Shown piece after piece: positions 1-8,538 of a stretch of 64,000 nucleotides of DNA. Where the stretch lies: assembly GCA_913060865.1 (NCBI GenBank), contig CAJXTU010000001.1, forward strand, positions 1 to 64,000, written 5' to 3'. Numbering within the stretch: the first letter of the stretch is position 1; each line of letters opens with the position of its first letter. This DNA is from an uncultured Cycloclasticus sp. GTDB taxonomy: Bacteria > Pseudomonadota > Gammaproteobacteria > Methylococcales > Cycloclasticaceae. Under the pieces are notes generated by a model. The model saw only the letters and a program-made list of their open reading frames with translations, was not told the origin of the DNA and ran no database searches. Both the position numbers and the translations under genes were made by a program.

Positions 1-1
1 A

Positions 2-970
2 GAGCGTCACGGTAAATCTGAAGATGGCGCATACACCTGTGTTTATCATCAATGGGCTTTTGATGCAAAAGGCGATTTACGCGGCGTACCTTTCCAACGT
101 GGTCTTGCTGGTAAAGGCGGCATGCCAAAAGACTTTGATAAAAAGCAACATAGCTTACGTAAAGTGCGTGTCGTTAACCATTGCGGCGCTATTTTTGGCA
201 CCTTTAGTGACGACACCCCCGATATTGAAACTTATATGGGTGAAGACGTTAACTATCACTTTAAGCGTATTCTGAACCGCCCGATTGAAATCTTAGGCAC
301 CACTCGTCAACATATTAAAGGCAACTGGAAGTTCTATTCAGAAAACACCAAAGATCCTTACCACGCGAGTTTATTGCACTTGTTTCACGCAACCTTTGGT
401 TTGTATCGGTCCTCGCAACAAGGCGCCTCGATCATCAACAACGACTTCCACTCAATCCTATGGGCAAGCAGTGGCACCGAGGATGAGGGTGCGTTAGACG
501 ATATGAAAAAAGACAAGCTACGGACGCTGCAAACGGGGGAATATGAATTAAAAGATATGTCCCTACTAGCCGGCACACAAGAGTTTGATGACGGTGTTAC
601 TTTAGTTATTTTATCTCTGTTTCCTTCGCTGGTTTTACAACAGATTCAAAATACTCTCGCATTCCGTCAAATATTACCCAAAGGTAAAGATGAGTTTGAA
701 TTGGTCTGGACTTACTTTGGCTATAAAGATGATACTGAAGAAGTGCGTAATTACCGCTTAAAGCAGTTCAATCTTATTGGTCCTGGTGGGCTCATCTCGA
801 TGGAAGATGGTGAGTCAACAGAACTATGTCAAAATGCCATTGTTAGAGATGGCGAGTATACGAATGTAATTCGGATGGCTGGTGATGAAGCAACGGGTGA
901 CGACCACCTAGTGACTGAAGGCTTGATTCGTGGCTTGTGGAAAGGCTACCAAAAGATAATGGATTTCTAA
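2..970 (+). CDS. Rieske ring-hydroxylating oxygenase, alpha subunit (5' partial)
   Basis: The reading frame is open from base 2, so the gene is cut by the window edge; the first ATG in frame (122) is internal. The visible part begins inside the Rieske domain and keeps its second ligand pair, Cys-Val-Tyr-His, followed by QWAFDAKGDL. The catalytic domain has the mononuclear iron motif DPYHASLLH (Asp-x2-His-x4-His) near base 355, then GGLISMEDGE near the C terminus, where the third iron ligand Asp usually sits. DPYHA-LLH resembles the salicylate/anthranilate hydroxylase branch rather than naphthalene dioxygenase; that is a family-level guess from memory. No beta subunit follows: the next gene is an FNR-type regulator after a terminator. 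It should hydroxylate an aromatic ring in the cytoplasm with electrons from a ferredoxin encoded elsewhere. Confidence 0.93.
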   Translation, partial: ERHGKSEDGAYTCVYHQWAFDAKGDLRGVPFQRGLAGKGGMPKDFDKKQHSLRKVRVVNHCGAIFGTFSDDTPDIETYMGEDVNYHFKRILNRPIEILGTTRQHIKGNWKFYSENTKDPYHASLLHLFHATFGLYRSSQQGASIINNDFHSILWASSGTEDEGALDDMKKDKLRTLQTGEYELKDMSLLAGTQEFDDGVTLVILSLFPSLVLQQIQNTLAFRQILPKGKDEFELVWTYFGYKDDTEEVRNYRLKQFNLIGPGGLISMEDGESTELCQNAIVRDGEYTNVIRMAGDEATGDDHLVTEGLIRGLWKGYQKIMDF

Positions 971-994
971 TCCTAAGCTCAACCATCAAAAACC

Positions 995-1029
995 AAAAAC
1001 CCTAGTGTATACTTACTAGGGTTTTTTTT
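995..1029 (+). terminator. Rho-independent terminator after the first oxygenase gene
   Basis: Stem AAAAACCCTAGT (995-1006) pairs with ACTAGGGTTTTT (1015-1026) across an 8-base loop and runs into a T tract ending at 1029. It lies 25 bases after the stop codon and separates this gene from the FNR-type regulator. Confidence 0.88.
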
Positions 1030-1102
1030 GCTCTAGAACCGCTTTGATAACATCTAATTTTAGTTTACAGTACCCATAAGCGGCTAACCTCTAAATTAAT
1101 AT

Positions 1103-1819
1103 ATGACAACAAATAAAGTCGTCTCAAACTGTTCTGAATGTGTCCTAGCAAAAAGGTGCGTGCCGTCAGGCATGCCCACTGAAAAGTTGTTCCGGTTTGA
1201 AAATATTGTCCAAACCAATATTCCATACAACACAGGGGAGTCTTTATTTGAACAAAATACCAAAACAAACTATTTGTACGTCGTAAAAACAGGTTCATTT
1301 AAAACCCAAATGGTCTCCGCTCATGGCACAGAGCATGTCCATAACTTCTTTTTACCTGGCGAAGTCATTGGCTTAGATAGCGTCGGCATGGGTATGACTC
1401 TTAATAGCTCCAAAGCACTCGAACCAAGTTTAGCCTGTAAAATAGACTACCCTCTGCTACGCAATATACGAAAAGAATTTCCGACCTTATCTGACTTTTC
1501 AGTCAAACTGTATAGCACGGCCTTAGCATCTATGAGCCAAGTACAAAACATCATCTCTCTTCAAGCTGCATCCTCACGGTTAGCCGCCTTTTTGATATTA
1601 CATCATCGCCGTTTACTTTCATCTAATTTGCAAACGACTTCATTTCAATTACCAATGACTCGCCAAGATATAGCAAGCCACTTAGGTCTTGCAGTTGAGA
1701 CCGTCAGCCGATCTTTTTCCAAACTGATTGATATTGGCTGTATTGAAAAAGAGGGCCGCAGTATTCAAATTATTGATAGCAAAAAACTGGAGCAACTGGC
1801 CAACGCCTCTAATCGATAA
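1103..1819 (+). CDS. fnr: FNR-type oxygen-sensing transcription regulator (Crp/Fnr family)
   Basis: A 238-residue Crp/Fnr protein with cyclic-nucleotide-binding fold and C-terminal winged helix. Cysteines at 10, 13, 19 and 112 reproduce the E. coli FNR 4Fe-4S ligands (20, 23, 29, 122) with a constant offset of ten. The recognition helix VETVSRSF places Glu199, Ser202 and Arg203 on FNR Glu209, Ser212 and Arg213, which read TTGAT-N4-ATCAA. It should therefore be an oxygen-labile dimer acting on FNR boxes. It sits alone between two Rieske oxygenase genes, separated from the first by a terminator. This is an unusual place for a global regulator, and a perfect FNR box lies before another oxygenase operon at 21597. 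It could be the main FNR of the cell or a dedicated paralogue; this window cannot tell. Confidence 0.93.
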   Translation: MTTNKVVSNCSECVLAKRCVPSGMPTEKLFRFENIVQTNIPYNTGESLFEQNTKTNYLYVVKTGSFKTQMVSAHGTEHVHNFFLPGEVIGLDSVGMGMTLNSSKALEPSLACKIDYPLLRNIRKEFPTLSDFSVKLYSTALASMSQVQNIISLQAASSRLAAFLILHHRRLLSSNLQTTSFQLPMTRQDIASHLGLAVETVSRSFSKLIDIGCIEKEGRSIQIIDSKKLEQLANASNR

Positions 1820-1829
1820 AATCACTTGC

Positions 1830-1843
1830 GTGACTTATATCAA
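1830..1843 (+). promoter_or_regulatory. Candidate FNR box upstream of the second oxygenase operon
   Basis: GTGACTTATATCAA matches TTGAT-N4-ATCAA at eight of ten defined positions, with one perfect half-site. TATAGT at 1885-1890 could be the -10 element, putting the box about 60 bp before the start of transcription, a class I position. The strong ribosome site GGAGG at 1912-1916 serves the ATG at 1921. The imperfect half-site keeps confidence low. Confidence 0.35.
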
Positions 1844-1920
1844 GTTTATAAACAATAGTTATTGGTCACCTCTCCAAAAGTATATATAGTATTTTTTCAC
1901 GTACATTTCTTGGAGGAAAC

Positions 1921-3111
1921 ATGTCAAAAACACCGGATAACAGCGCTATCTTAGAATGGCCTGCTAAATATAATGAAATACCCAAAGAGGTATTTGAACG
2001 AGTCGACTTATGGCCAATTGAACTTGAAAAAATATTTTATGGGGATGAGTGGCACCCTATCGTCCACCAAAGTGAAATCCCAAATATTGGCGATTATAAG
2101 GCATCGGAACTCGGAGAGATGCCCCTTTTCGCCGTTCGTGGCGAAGACAATCAGATCCGTATTTTTCAAAATACCTGCACTCATCGCGGCACAACGCTAG
2201 TGACTGAGAGTTTAGGTAATAAAACAGAATTTGAGTGCCCTTATCACCGTTGGTTATTCAGTCCCCAAGGTGAATTAGTAGGTTGCCCAAATAGCCGTGA
2301 ATTCACACCTGGCTTTGACAAAAAAGATTTTAGTTTACCTACCTTTCGAACAGAAGAGTTTTGTGGCTTATATTTCATCACCATGAGCGAGACTGTTGCA
2401 CCACTTAAAGAGTATCTAGGTGAGGACTTCTATGAGCCTCTCAGCCGTATTCTAGGTGGCGACGGACGCTTAAAATTTGCTGGTTACCAAAAGGTCCACT
2501 ATGACTGTAACTGGAAAGCGTACTGTGACAACGACGGATACCACGCGCCATTACTTCACCTAGCTTTTAAAATGCTTAACTGGCAAGGCGGCCAAGGCGT
2601 TCAAAATGTATCTGAAAATGGTCATTTATCGTTCGAATCTGAACTTAAAATTCCCGATGATATTACCGCTCTAAAAGATGCCTCCATATTGGATTTTAAA
2701 GGCACTGAAACTAGCACGGGCTCCATTGTACAAATGCAGTTCCCTTTAACGGTCTATTCAAAGCACATGGACATGTTGAATATTCGCTATGCTTTCCCTA
2801 AAGGGCCTAAAGGCATTGAAGTTCATTATGCCTATTTCACCCATGAAGATGACGACGATGAAATGATTGAACATAGAATTCGTCAAGCCAGTAACTTACT
2901 GGGACCTTGTGGTTTAATCAGCATGGAAGACGCCTCAATTTTCTCTCGTATTGATAAGGGCAATAAAACCCCAGGTATGGCTATTTTCCAAAAAGGCGTT
3001 AAAGATGAATATAAGCTCGAGCTCAAAGTTGGGCAAAATGATGAGTCTGGAAATCTACCACGCTGGGAACACTATAGAAAATTAATGGGCTTTAAGAGGG
3101 CAGAATCATGA
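1921..3111 (+). CDS. Rieske ring-hydroxylating oxygenase, alpha subunit
   Basis: A 396-residue alpha subunit. The Rieske domain has CTHRG (Cys86, His88) and CPYHRW (Cys106, His109). The catalytic iron site is DGYHAPLLH with Asp205, His208 and His213, and GLISMED follows near the C terminus. It is shorter than naphthalene-type subunits (about 450), and its helical part resembles the partial oxygenase at the window start more than the two minus-strand enzymes. It starts on an ATG seven bases after GGAGG. Its stop overlaps the start of the beta subunit (ATGA), so the two are translationally coupled. The substrate cannot be read from sequence. The operon lies directly downstream of the FNR-type gene. 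Confidence 0.95.
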   Translation: MSKTPDNSAILEWPAKYNEIPKEVFERVDLWPIELEKIFYGDEWHPIVHQSEIPNIGDYKASELGEMPLFAVRGEDNQIRIFQNTCTHRGTTLVTESLGNKTEFECPYHRWLFSPQGELVGCPNSREFTPGFDKKDFSLPTFRTEEFCGLYFITMSETVAPLKEYLGEDFYEPLSRILGGDGRLKFAGYQKVHYDCNWKAYCDNDGYHAPLLHLAFKMLNWQGGQGVQNVSENGHLSFESELKIPDDITALKDASILDFKGTETSTGSIVQMQFPLTVYSKHMDMLNIRYAFPKGPKGIEVHYAYFTHEDDDDEMIEHRIRQASNLLGPCGLISMEDASIFSRIDKGNKTPGMAIFQKGVKDEYKLELKVGQNDESGNLPRWEHYRKLMGFKRAES

Positions 3112-3596
3112 GCGAGATTGAACCTAACGTAATTTTTAGCATTGAGAATTTAAATAGAGACTATATTTGTGCTCTCGACAAATTAGACATGAACAAGTGG
3201 CTTGCTTGTTTTAACAAGCAAGAAGGTACTTATAAGCTCATTTCAAATGAAAATGAGTCAAATGGTTTCCCCATCGCGTTTATGCTTGATGATAAATATG
3301 AGCGTCTACAAGACAGGGTAACTCAGGTGACTGTCATTCAAGAAGACTCAACCGAACATTACCAAACTAGGCACATGACCCAGCTAACATCCATTGTGGA
3401 TTTAGGTAATAATCGTTACCAAGCTAACTATAATTTTTCTGTTTTTTACACCCAGAACCTTATAGAACAGACCGCTATTTTGTGCGTTGGGCGTTATGAA
3501 GATATTGTGCTGATTGAAAATACTGCTAGCTTTATTCAGCGTAAAGCAGTTATTGATACTAACGTATTACCACGCTATATGGCTTATCCTGTCTAA
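3108..3596 (+). CDS. Ring-hydroxylating oxygenase, beta subunit
   Basis: A 162-residue protein coupled to the alpha gene by a 4-base overlap. It has the SnoaL/NTF2-like cone fold pattern of oxygenase beta subunits: an N-terminal helix with NRDYICALDKLDMNKWLACF, a central strand region ending in TRHMTQLTSI, and a C-terminal strand with FIQRKAVIDTNVLPRYMAYPV. Beta subunits complete the alpha3beta3 hexamer and are structural. The sequence is more divergent than the other two beta subunits here, so the call leans on position as well as pattern. Confidence 0.85.
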   Translation: MSEIEPNVIFSIENLNRDYICALDKLDMNKWLACFNKQEGTYKLISNENESNGFPIAFMLDDKYERLQDRVTQVTVIQEDSTEHYQTRHMTQLTSIVDLGNNRYQANYNFSVFYTQNLIEQTAILCVGRYEDIVLIENTASFIQRKAVIDTNVLPRYMAYPV

Positions 3597-3611
3597 GGGT
3601 TAGCTGAAAAC

Positions 3612-3655
3612 AAAAAGGGCCTCTATGATATTAAAACCATAGAGGCCCTTTTTTT
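3612..3655. terminator. Bidirectional terminator between convergent operons
   Basis: Arms AAAAAGGGCCTCTATG (3612-3627) and CATAGAGGCCCTTTTT (3638-3653) form a perfect stem with A and T tracts on either side, so it can stop both the plus-strand oxygenase operon and the minus-strand block. Its edge overlaps the TAA of the minus-strand dehydrogenase. Confidence 0.93.
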
Positions 3656-4445
3656 ATTCTGGCCGTTTGCCTACGCCAATACCACCATCTGAATTAATAA
3701 CTGTTGCTGTAATATACTTAGACTGGTCAGATGCCAACAATAAATAAGCACCTACATGATCCTCTGGTTGCGCTGTAAAACCCAATGGGGTCATGTCACC
3801 AATCATTTTATCAATCCCCGGCACCTCATTAAGTTTATTATCTGCCTGACCCGCCGCACTAGTACCGCCTAAATTTGTTACCGTACCACCCGGCGCAACG
3901 CCATTGACTCTAATATCTGGCGCCACTTCGTACGCAAGTTGCTTTATCAAGCCAATAACAGCATGTTTAGAAGCAACATAAATTGGCCCACCACCACCGG
4001 TATAATAACTTGACGTTGATGCGGTAAAAATCATATTACCTTTTGTCTTTCTCAGCTCGGGCAAGGCCGCTTTTGCACCTAATACATACCCTTTAACATT
4101 GACCGCAAAAATTTCATCGGCAATTTCTTCAACCTTATCATCTGGCTGCGCTTCCAAAGGCACCATATAGTCCCAAATACCCGCATTACCAACAAACACA
4201 TCCAACTTACCAAAGACAGACACTGTTTTTTCAACGGCCGCTTTATTTGAATCTAACGAGCGAACATCGCCCACTATGCCGACCACCGCGCCAGCGTGTG
4301 ACTTTTCTAGCTCATCAATCCGCTCTTGAGAGCGATCCATCACACATATTTTTGCGCCTTCTTCAAGGAATCGCTCAACGATCGCCAAGCCTATGCCCGA
4401 TGCACCACCCGTAACCAACACTACTTTATTATCTAACCACCCCAT
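3654..4445 (-). CDS. cis-dihydrodiol dehydrogenase (BphB/NahB-like SDR)
   Basis: A 263-residue short-chain dehydrogenase. The N terminus has the NAD site TGGASGIG, then NAGIWDY and the catalytic YVASK. The stretch [22 protein letters not shown] is typical of aromatic cis-dihydrodiol dehydrogenases such as BphB. It should oxidise the dihydrodiol made by the oxygenase encoded just upstream into a catechol with NAD. It is the last gene of the minus-strand oxygenase operon, 28 bases after the beta subunit, and ends in the bidirectional terminator. The activity class is well supported; the substrate is not. Confidence 0.9.
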   Translation of the reverse strand: MGWLDNKVVLVTGGASGIGLAIVERFLEEGAKICVMDRSQERIDELEKSHAGAVVGIVGDVRSLDSNKAAVEKTVSVFGKLDVFVGNAGIWDYMVPLEAQPDDKVEEIADEIFAVNVKGYVLGAKAALPELRKTKGNMIFTASTSSYYTGGGGPIYVASKHAVIGLIKQLAYEVAPDIRVNGVAPGGTVTNLGGTSAAGQADNKLNEVPGIDKMIGDMTPLGFTAQPEDHVGAYLLLASDQSKYITATVINSDGGIGVGKRPE

Positions 4446-4473
4446 GTAAACACCTTTATTTTTTATTAATAAA

Positions 4474-4995
4474 TTACAAAAAGAAATTCATATTACTGTC
4501 GAGTACAACACTATCATCCAATGTCATTAAACGTTCAAGCAATTGATAACCTTTTTCTGATTTAACCCAGATATCTTCACGTCCAACAGTAAAACGTTTT
4601 CTGTCAGCATTTAGTCTACTTCTGTGTAACTCAACAATCGAATATACTTTAAACTGACTTTTTTCATCCATCTCAAACACCTCTACATTACTAATAATGT
4701 GACGCGATGCGTTCATCGGATTCTCAGCCCATACAAAACCAGTATCGTAGCGTCCTATTCTAACCTTCAGCGATGCCAAATCATCATTAAATATAGGCGT
4801 TTTAGCCGGTGCACGTTGTCCAGATTTATCTTCCCTAAAACGCCTCTGGGGCATATCCATACGATAGTAAATGTCGTCAGATAATATATCGGCCAACCAT
4901 TCATCATAAAGCTCTGCACTCAGTATGCGGGCCTCTTGAAATAAACGTCTTTGAAGGTCTAAGTAAATGTCATTTTTTGCCGGTATTAAGTTCAT
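4474..4995 (-). CDS. Ring-hydroxylating dioxygenase, beta subunit
   Basis: A 173-residue beta subunit with the usual opening ([35 protein letters not shown]) and the [12 protein letters not shown] strand found in naphthalene and biphenyl dioxygenase beta chains. Its ATG overlaps the TAA of the alpha gene by one base. It should assemble with the alpha subunit encoded upstream and has no catalytic residues of its own. Confidence 0.93.
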   Translation of the reverse strand: MNLIPAKNDIYLDLQRRLFQEARILSAELYDEWLADILSDDIYYRMDMPQRRFREDKSGQRAPAKTPIFNDDLASLKVRIGRYDTGFVWAENPMNASRHIISNVEVFEMDEKSQFKVYSIVELHRSRLNADRKRFTVGREDIWVKSEKGYQLLERLMTLDDSVVLDSNMNFFL

Positions 4996-6341
4996 TATTG
5001 ACCCTCCGTAGCTTGTGCTTCTTCTAGGCTATTATAAAAAGGAATATCAGCCCAACTATCTGCCTTCATCATTTCCAACCATCGTCTATATACATAGCGC
5101 TGGTTTTGCTCACAGATCAAGCCTTCACTGACCACACCAGGCATTTCTTCTCGACTATGTTCGCCACCAATCGCCATATTGGTATATAAATCCATTTGTC
5201 GTGATCTCCAACCGCGAGATTGTTCTGTTGCAGCCTGGAGGTTATCGCCATCATCATTATCAAACATACCCGCCGGGCCAAATGTTCGGCTCACATTATT
5301 AAGAATAATTTGCTTTAATTCTTCGGACATTTCTTTATCGACCATCGCCCATGTCCACATTTCAAACTTACCCGGCCCTTTTGGGTGATAAACACGGAAC
5401 CAGTTAAGCCCTGGTAGAAATTGTAAATTGGGGAATATCGTCATATTAAGTTGAGAGCCCCACATTTTCTCACCACGGAATTTACCAAGCCTCTCTACTA
5501 CCGTAGCTCTGTTTTCATCCAAGTAGTCCCAAGCTTTTTGATACTCATTATAAAAAGCATACCCAGACTTACCATCTAAGGCCGCCAGAAGAGTATTTCC
5601 ATTCATTCCCGCTACCGACACCGCTGAAGCGTTATCAACATCACTATTACCCACTGATAACCCAGCCAAACCTGACTCAGCCGTTACTGTCATTGCGCCC
5701 GCATGAGCCCAGCCTAAGTGGTACCCATCACCCGACACGTTTTCAATTGCTAATTTCCAATTGACCGGCAGTTCCACTTTCATTGCCGTACCAATCAGTT
5801 CTGTTCCTTCAGGCATAGCATCCAGCCAAACATCCATATACCACTTCATTTCACCTAGAGACTCTTCTAAACTCGGCGCTTGCTCATCAAATGTCGCAAA
5901 TATTAAGCCTTTATAGCTGGCAATTTGTGCTACTTCTACCATCCCAAATTTCGATTTATCTAATTTATTTTGATAGGCGGCTTCTTCAAGGGGCACACCT
6001 GTCAGCTCACCATCATAGCTAAAGCTCCAACCATGGTAGTTACAAACAAATGTCTTACTATTCCCGTGATCCGCCTTACACAGGCGATTACCTCTGTGTG
6101 TGCAAGTATTTAAAAAGGCTTTGACGCTATTATCTTTTTGCCTAACCACCAATACTTCATCCTCACCCATAAAGGTTCGAATAAAGTCACCTGGCTTTTC
6201 AAGTTGACATTCATGAGCCAAAAATAGCCAACTACGGCCAAATATTTTTTCCATCTCCTGCTCATAAATGCCAGCATCTGAATAGATAAGTCGTTTCTGG
6301 CGACCTGTTTTAAAATCTATTAAATCATCTAATTTTTCCAT
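4995..6341 (-). CDS. Naphthalene-dioxygenase-like Rieske oxygenase, alpha subunit
   Basis: A 448-residue alpha subunit of the size of NahAc. Rieske ligands are Cys80, His82 (CTHRG), Cys100 and His103 (CNYHGW). The iron site GDGYHLGWAH gives Asp205, His208 and His213, the same numbering as naphthalene dioxygenase. AGMFDNDDGDN near residue 360 carries the third iron ligand Asp. It lies 18 bases after the quinohemoprotein gene and overlaps its beta subunit, so one transcript probably carries dehydrogenase, alpha, beta and dihydrodiol dehydrogenase. The expected reaction is cis-dihydroxylation of a one- or two-ring aromatic compound with two electrons from a ferredoxin, which is not encoded in the window. 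Confidence 0.96.
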   Translation of the reverse strand: MEKLDDLIDFKTGRQKRLIYSDAGIYEQEMEKIFGRSWLFLAHECQLEKPGDFIRTFMGEDEVLVVRQKDNSVKAFLNTCTHRGNRLCKADHGNSKTFVCNYHGWSFSYDGELTGVPLEEAAYQNKLDKSKFGMVEVAQIASYKGLIFATFDEQAPSLEESLGEMKWYMDVWLDAMPEGTELIGTAMKVELPVNWKLAIENVSGDGYHLGWAHAGAMTVTAESGLAGLSVGNSDVDNASAVSVAGMNGNTLLAALDGKSGYAFYNEYQKAWDYLDENRATVVERLGKFRGEKMWGSQLNMTIFPNLQFLPGLNWFRVYHPKGPGKFEMWTWAMVDKEMSEELKQIILNNVSRTFGPAGMFDNDDGDNLQAATEQSRGWRSRQMDLYTNMAIGGEHSREEMPGVVSEGLICEQNQRYVYRRWLEMMKADSWADIPFYNSLEEAQATEGQ

Positions 6342-6359
6342 TTTTTATCCTGTTTTTAA

Positions 6360-8390
6360 TTAATGGATAACATATTCAAATATGTCATTGACCTCTTCTA
6401 CAGATAACTTATTACCCCATGCAGGCATTGAACCTTTTCCGTTAATCACTGAGTCCATAAACCGTGATTTATCAGTCTTCGGAAAGGTTCGTAGGTCAAA
6501 ATTACTGCCTGATGTTTTCATTCCAATACCATGACAGTGTGAGCATGTTTGTTCATAGAGTTCAGCACCATGTTTAACAGAGTCTGACCATGCCGCTTTA
6601 TCATCGAATACATCTTTAATATTATTACTTTTTGGAAGACGAATTGTTTTTGCATGGATGGTACTAGTATCAGTTCCAGTTCCTAATTCAAACACCCAAA
6701 TAGCGCCCCCCGGGTTGATATTTCCTAAGTCAGGATCATTAGATAGATTGTTGTACACACCGCCAATACCACTTACTACTGCAATATATTGCTTGCCATT
6801 TAGTTGATAGGTCACCGGTGGAGCTATGATTCCAGACCCTGTTCTAAATTCCCACAGTTTCTCACCCGTTTCTGCATTTAACGCATAAAGCTCTCCCGTT
6901 TGAGCACCGGAAAAGACAATATTTCCCTTCGTTACCAACGTGCCTCCATTCATGGGAACAGTCGTAGGAAACTCCCATTTAGCCTTACCCGTTAAAGGGT
7001 GAATGGCTCTTAAGTACCCTTTAGGTTCATCTGGTAAGACCCACTCCATTTTTGCACCAATATAAAAAACACCTTTTTTATACTCTTGTTTTACGGGGGT
7101 GTAATTCCACCCCACATTAAACGTATTAGCATAAGCAAGCCCCGTTAGCGGGCTATATGACATAGGTGCTAGGTTTTTACCACCAAAGGCTGAGGGCCAT
7201 ATTTCAGTCGTCTGCCCAGTCTTTATCATATCTTTTACACGTTGAGACAAAATAGGGCGCCCCGTCTTCATATCAATACCATCGGCCCAGTTTACTTTAT
7301 CGACAAATTGATTTGCTTTCAGTAATTCACCATTGGTTCGGTCAAGTACATAAAAAAATCCGTTTCTATTTGCTTGCATCATGACATTACGAAGCTTCCC
7401 ATCAATCATAATATCTGCAAGAATCGGATCATTTACACCGTCATAATCAAAACCATCATTTGGGCTAAATTGATAATGCCACACTAATTCACCCGTTGTA
7501 GGCCTTAGTGCTAAAACACTTTCCGTATATAAGTTATCCCCTGCCTCCATCGACATATTCCACGGTGCTTTATTTCCGACTCCCCAATAAACAAGGTCTA
7601 GCTCCTTATCGTATGAACCTATCAACCAAGTTGGCCCACCACCATGTTTCCATTCATCACCTTGCCAACTCTCATTACCTTTTTTACCAGGTTCAGGTAC
7701 GGTATAAAAGCGCCATAAATGATCGCCTGTTTTAGGATTCCATCCATCCAAAAACCCTCTAGCACCAAACTCACCACCAGCAACACCCGTAATCATTGTT
7801 CCATTAGCAATTAAAGGTGCACTCGTCATTGAATAACCTTCTTGAATGTCCGCAGCGAGCTTTTGCCAAATGACTACACCATCTTTTGGGTCAATAGCCT
7901 GAATATGATTATCGAGTGTTACGCGGTATAGAACACCTTCAAACCAAGTCGCTCCTCTATTCGTAATCCCACAGCATGTTAGCGTTTCTGCAGGGTATTG
8001 AATTTTACTTTTCCATAATTGCCGACCTGTCATCGCATCGACTGCATACGTAGCATTATGGGTCGTAACGTACATTACGCCATTTATTACTAAAGGTTGT
8101 GTTTGCTGGCCTCTGTTATCACCTAATGAGAGTACCCAAGTAGGTTTTAGTTGCTGCACATTTTTGTGATTAATTTGGGTTAATATCGAGTACCGCTGCA
8201 AATTTTGCTCTAAGCCATAATAATTGACACCTATATCCTGCTGAGTGTCCTTATTTGACTCTTCATCTACTTTTGCACTAATCAGTTGAGCTAACTCAAT
8301 ACTTGTATTTTCTGTTTGCTGCTTATCATGGCAGGCTGTTAAGGCCATTAGCATCAAACAATAAAATAAACTTTTTTTTATTTTAATCAT
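6360..8390 (-). CDS. PQQ-dependent quinohemoprotein dehydrogenase, lipoprotein, with lanthanide-type Asp-Tyr-Asp motif
   Basis: A 676-residue protein. It begins with a lipoprotein signal (LMALTAC, lipid Cys20), followed by a quinoprotein propeller with the adjacent Cys139-Cys140 pair, metal ligands Glu207 (GGEFGARGF) and Asn273 (GVGNKAPWN), and catalytic Asp315. Two residues on is Asp317 (FDYDGVND); in this family that second Asp marks lanthanide-dependent enzymes (XoxF, PedH), while calcium enzymes have Ala, Ser or Thr. A C-terminal cytochrome c domain has CSHCH at 616-620 and a probable Met655 ligand (GSMPAWG), as in type II quinohemoprotein alcohol dehydrogenases. It should oxidise an alcohol or aldehyde in the periplasm and pass electrons to its own heme. 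It is the first gene of the dioxygenase operon (ribosome site GAGGGG). PQQ synthesis genes are not seen here. Confidence 0.9.
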   Translation of the reverse strand: MIKIKKSLFYCLMLMALTACHDKQQTENTSIELAQLISAKVDEESNKDTQQDIGVNYYGLEQNLQRYSILTQINHKNVQQLKPTWVLSLGDNRGQQTQPLVINGVMYVTTHNATYAVDAMTGRQLWKSKIQYPAETLTCCGITNRGATWFEGVLYRVTLDNHIQAIDPKDGVVIWQKLAADIQEGYSMTSAPLIANGTMITGVAGGEFGARGFLDGWNPKTGDHLWRFYTVPEPGKKGNESWQGDEWKHGGGPTWLIGSYDKELDLVYWGVGNKAPWNMSMEAGDNLYTESVLALRPTTGELVWHYQFSPNDGFDYDGVNDPILADIMIDGKLRNVMMQANRNGFFYVLDRTNGELLKANQFVDKVNWADGIDMKTGRPILSQRVKDMIKTGQTTEIWPSAFGGKNLAPMSYSPLTGLAYANTFNVGWNYTPVKQEYKKGVFYIGAKMEWVLPDEPKGYLRAIHPLTGKAKWEFPTTVPMNGGTLVTKGNIVFSGAQTGELYALNAETGEKLWEFRTGSGIIAPPVTYQLNGKQYIAVVSGIGGVYNNLSNDPDLGNINPGGAIWVFELGTGTDTSTIHAKTIRLPKSNNIKDVFDDKAAWSDSVKHGAELYEQTCSHCHGIGMKTSGSNFDLRTFPKTDKSRFMDSVINGKGSMPAWGNKLSVEEVNDIFEYVIH

Positions 8391-8472
8391 ATTCCCCTCT
8401 TATTGATCAACAATACTATTTAATTTCCGCAACGACTACCACCTATTATTCAAATACTAGTGATTTAAAGCA

Positions 8473-8507
8473 TAAAAAAAGCAGTGAAACTTTCGCTTCA
8501 CTGCTTT
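8473..8507 (-). terminator. Terminator after the proximal DUF1329 gene
   Basis: Read on the minus strand, AAAGCAGTGAA and TTCACTGCTTT pair across an 8-base loop and are followed by a T tract. It lies about 30 bases after the stop at 8539 and separates the transport genes from the quinohemoprotein-dioxygenase operon. Confidence 0.9.
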
Positions 8508-8538
8508 GATTATTAATGCTGAGTATTACTTAGTACAG

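Noticed and set aside
1044-1057. TTGAT half-site just upstream of the FNR-type gene
   Set aside because: The second half (TCTAA) matches poorly; autoregulation is possible but not supported.
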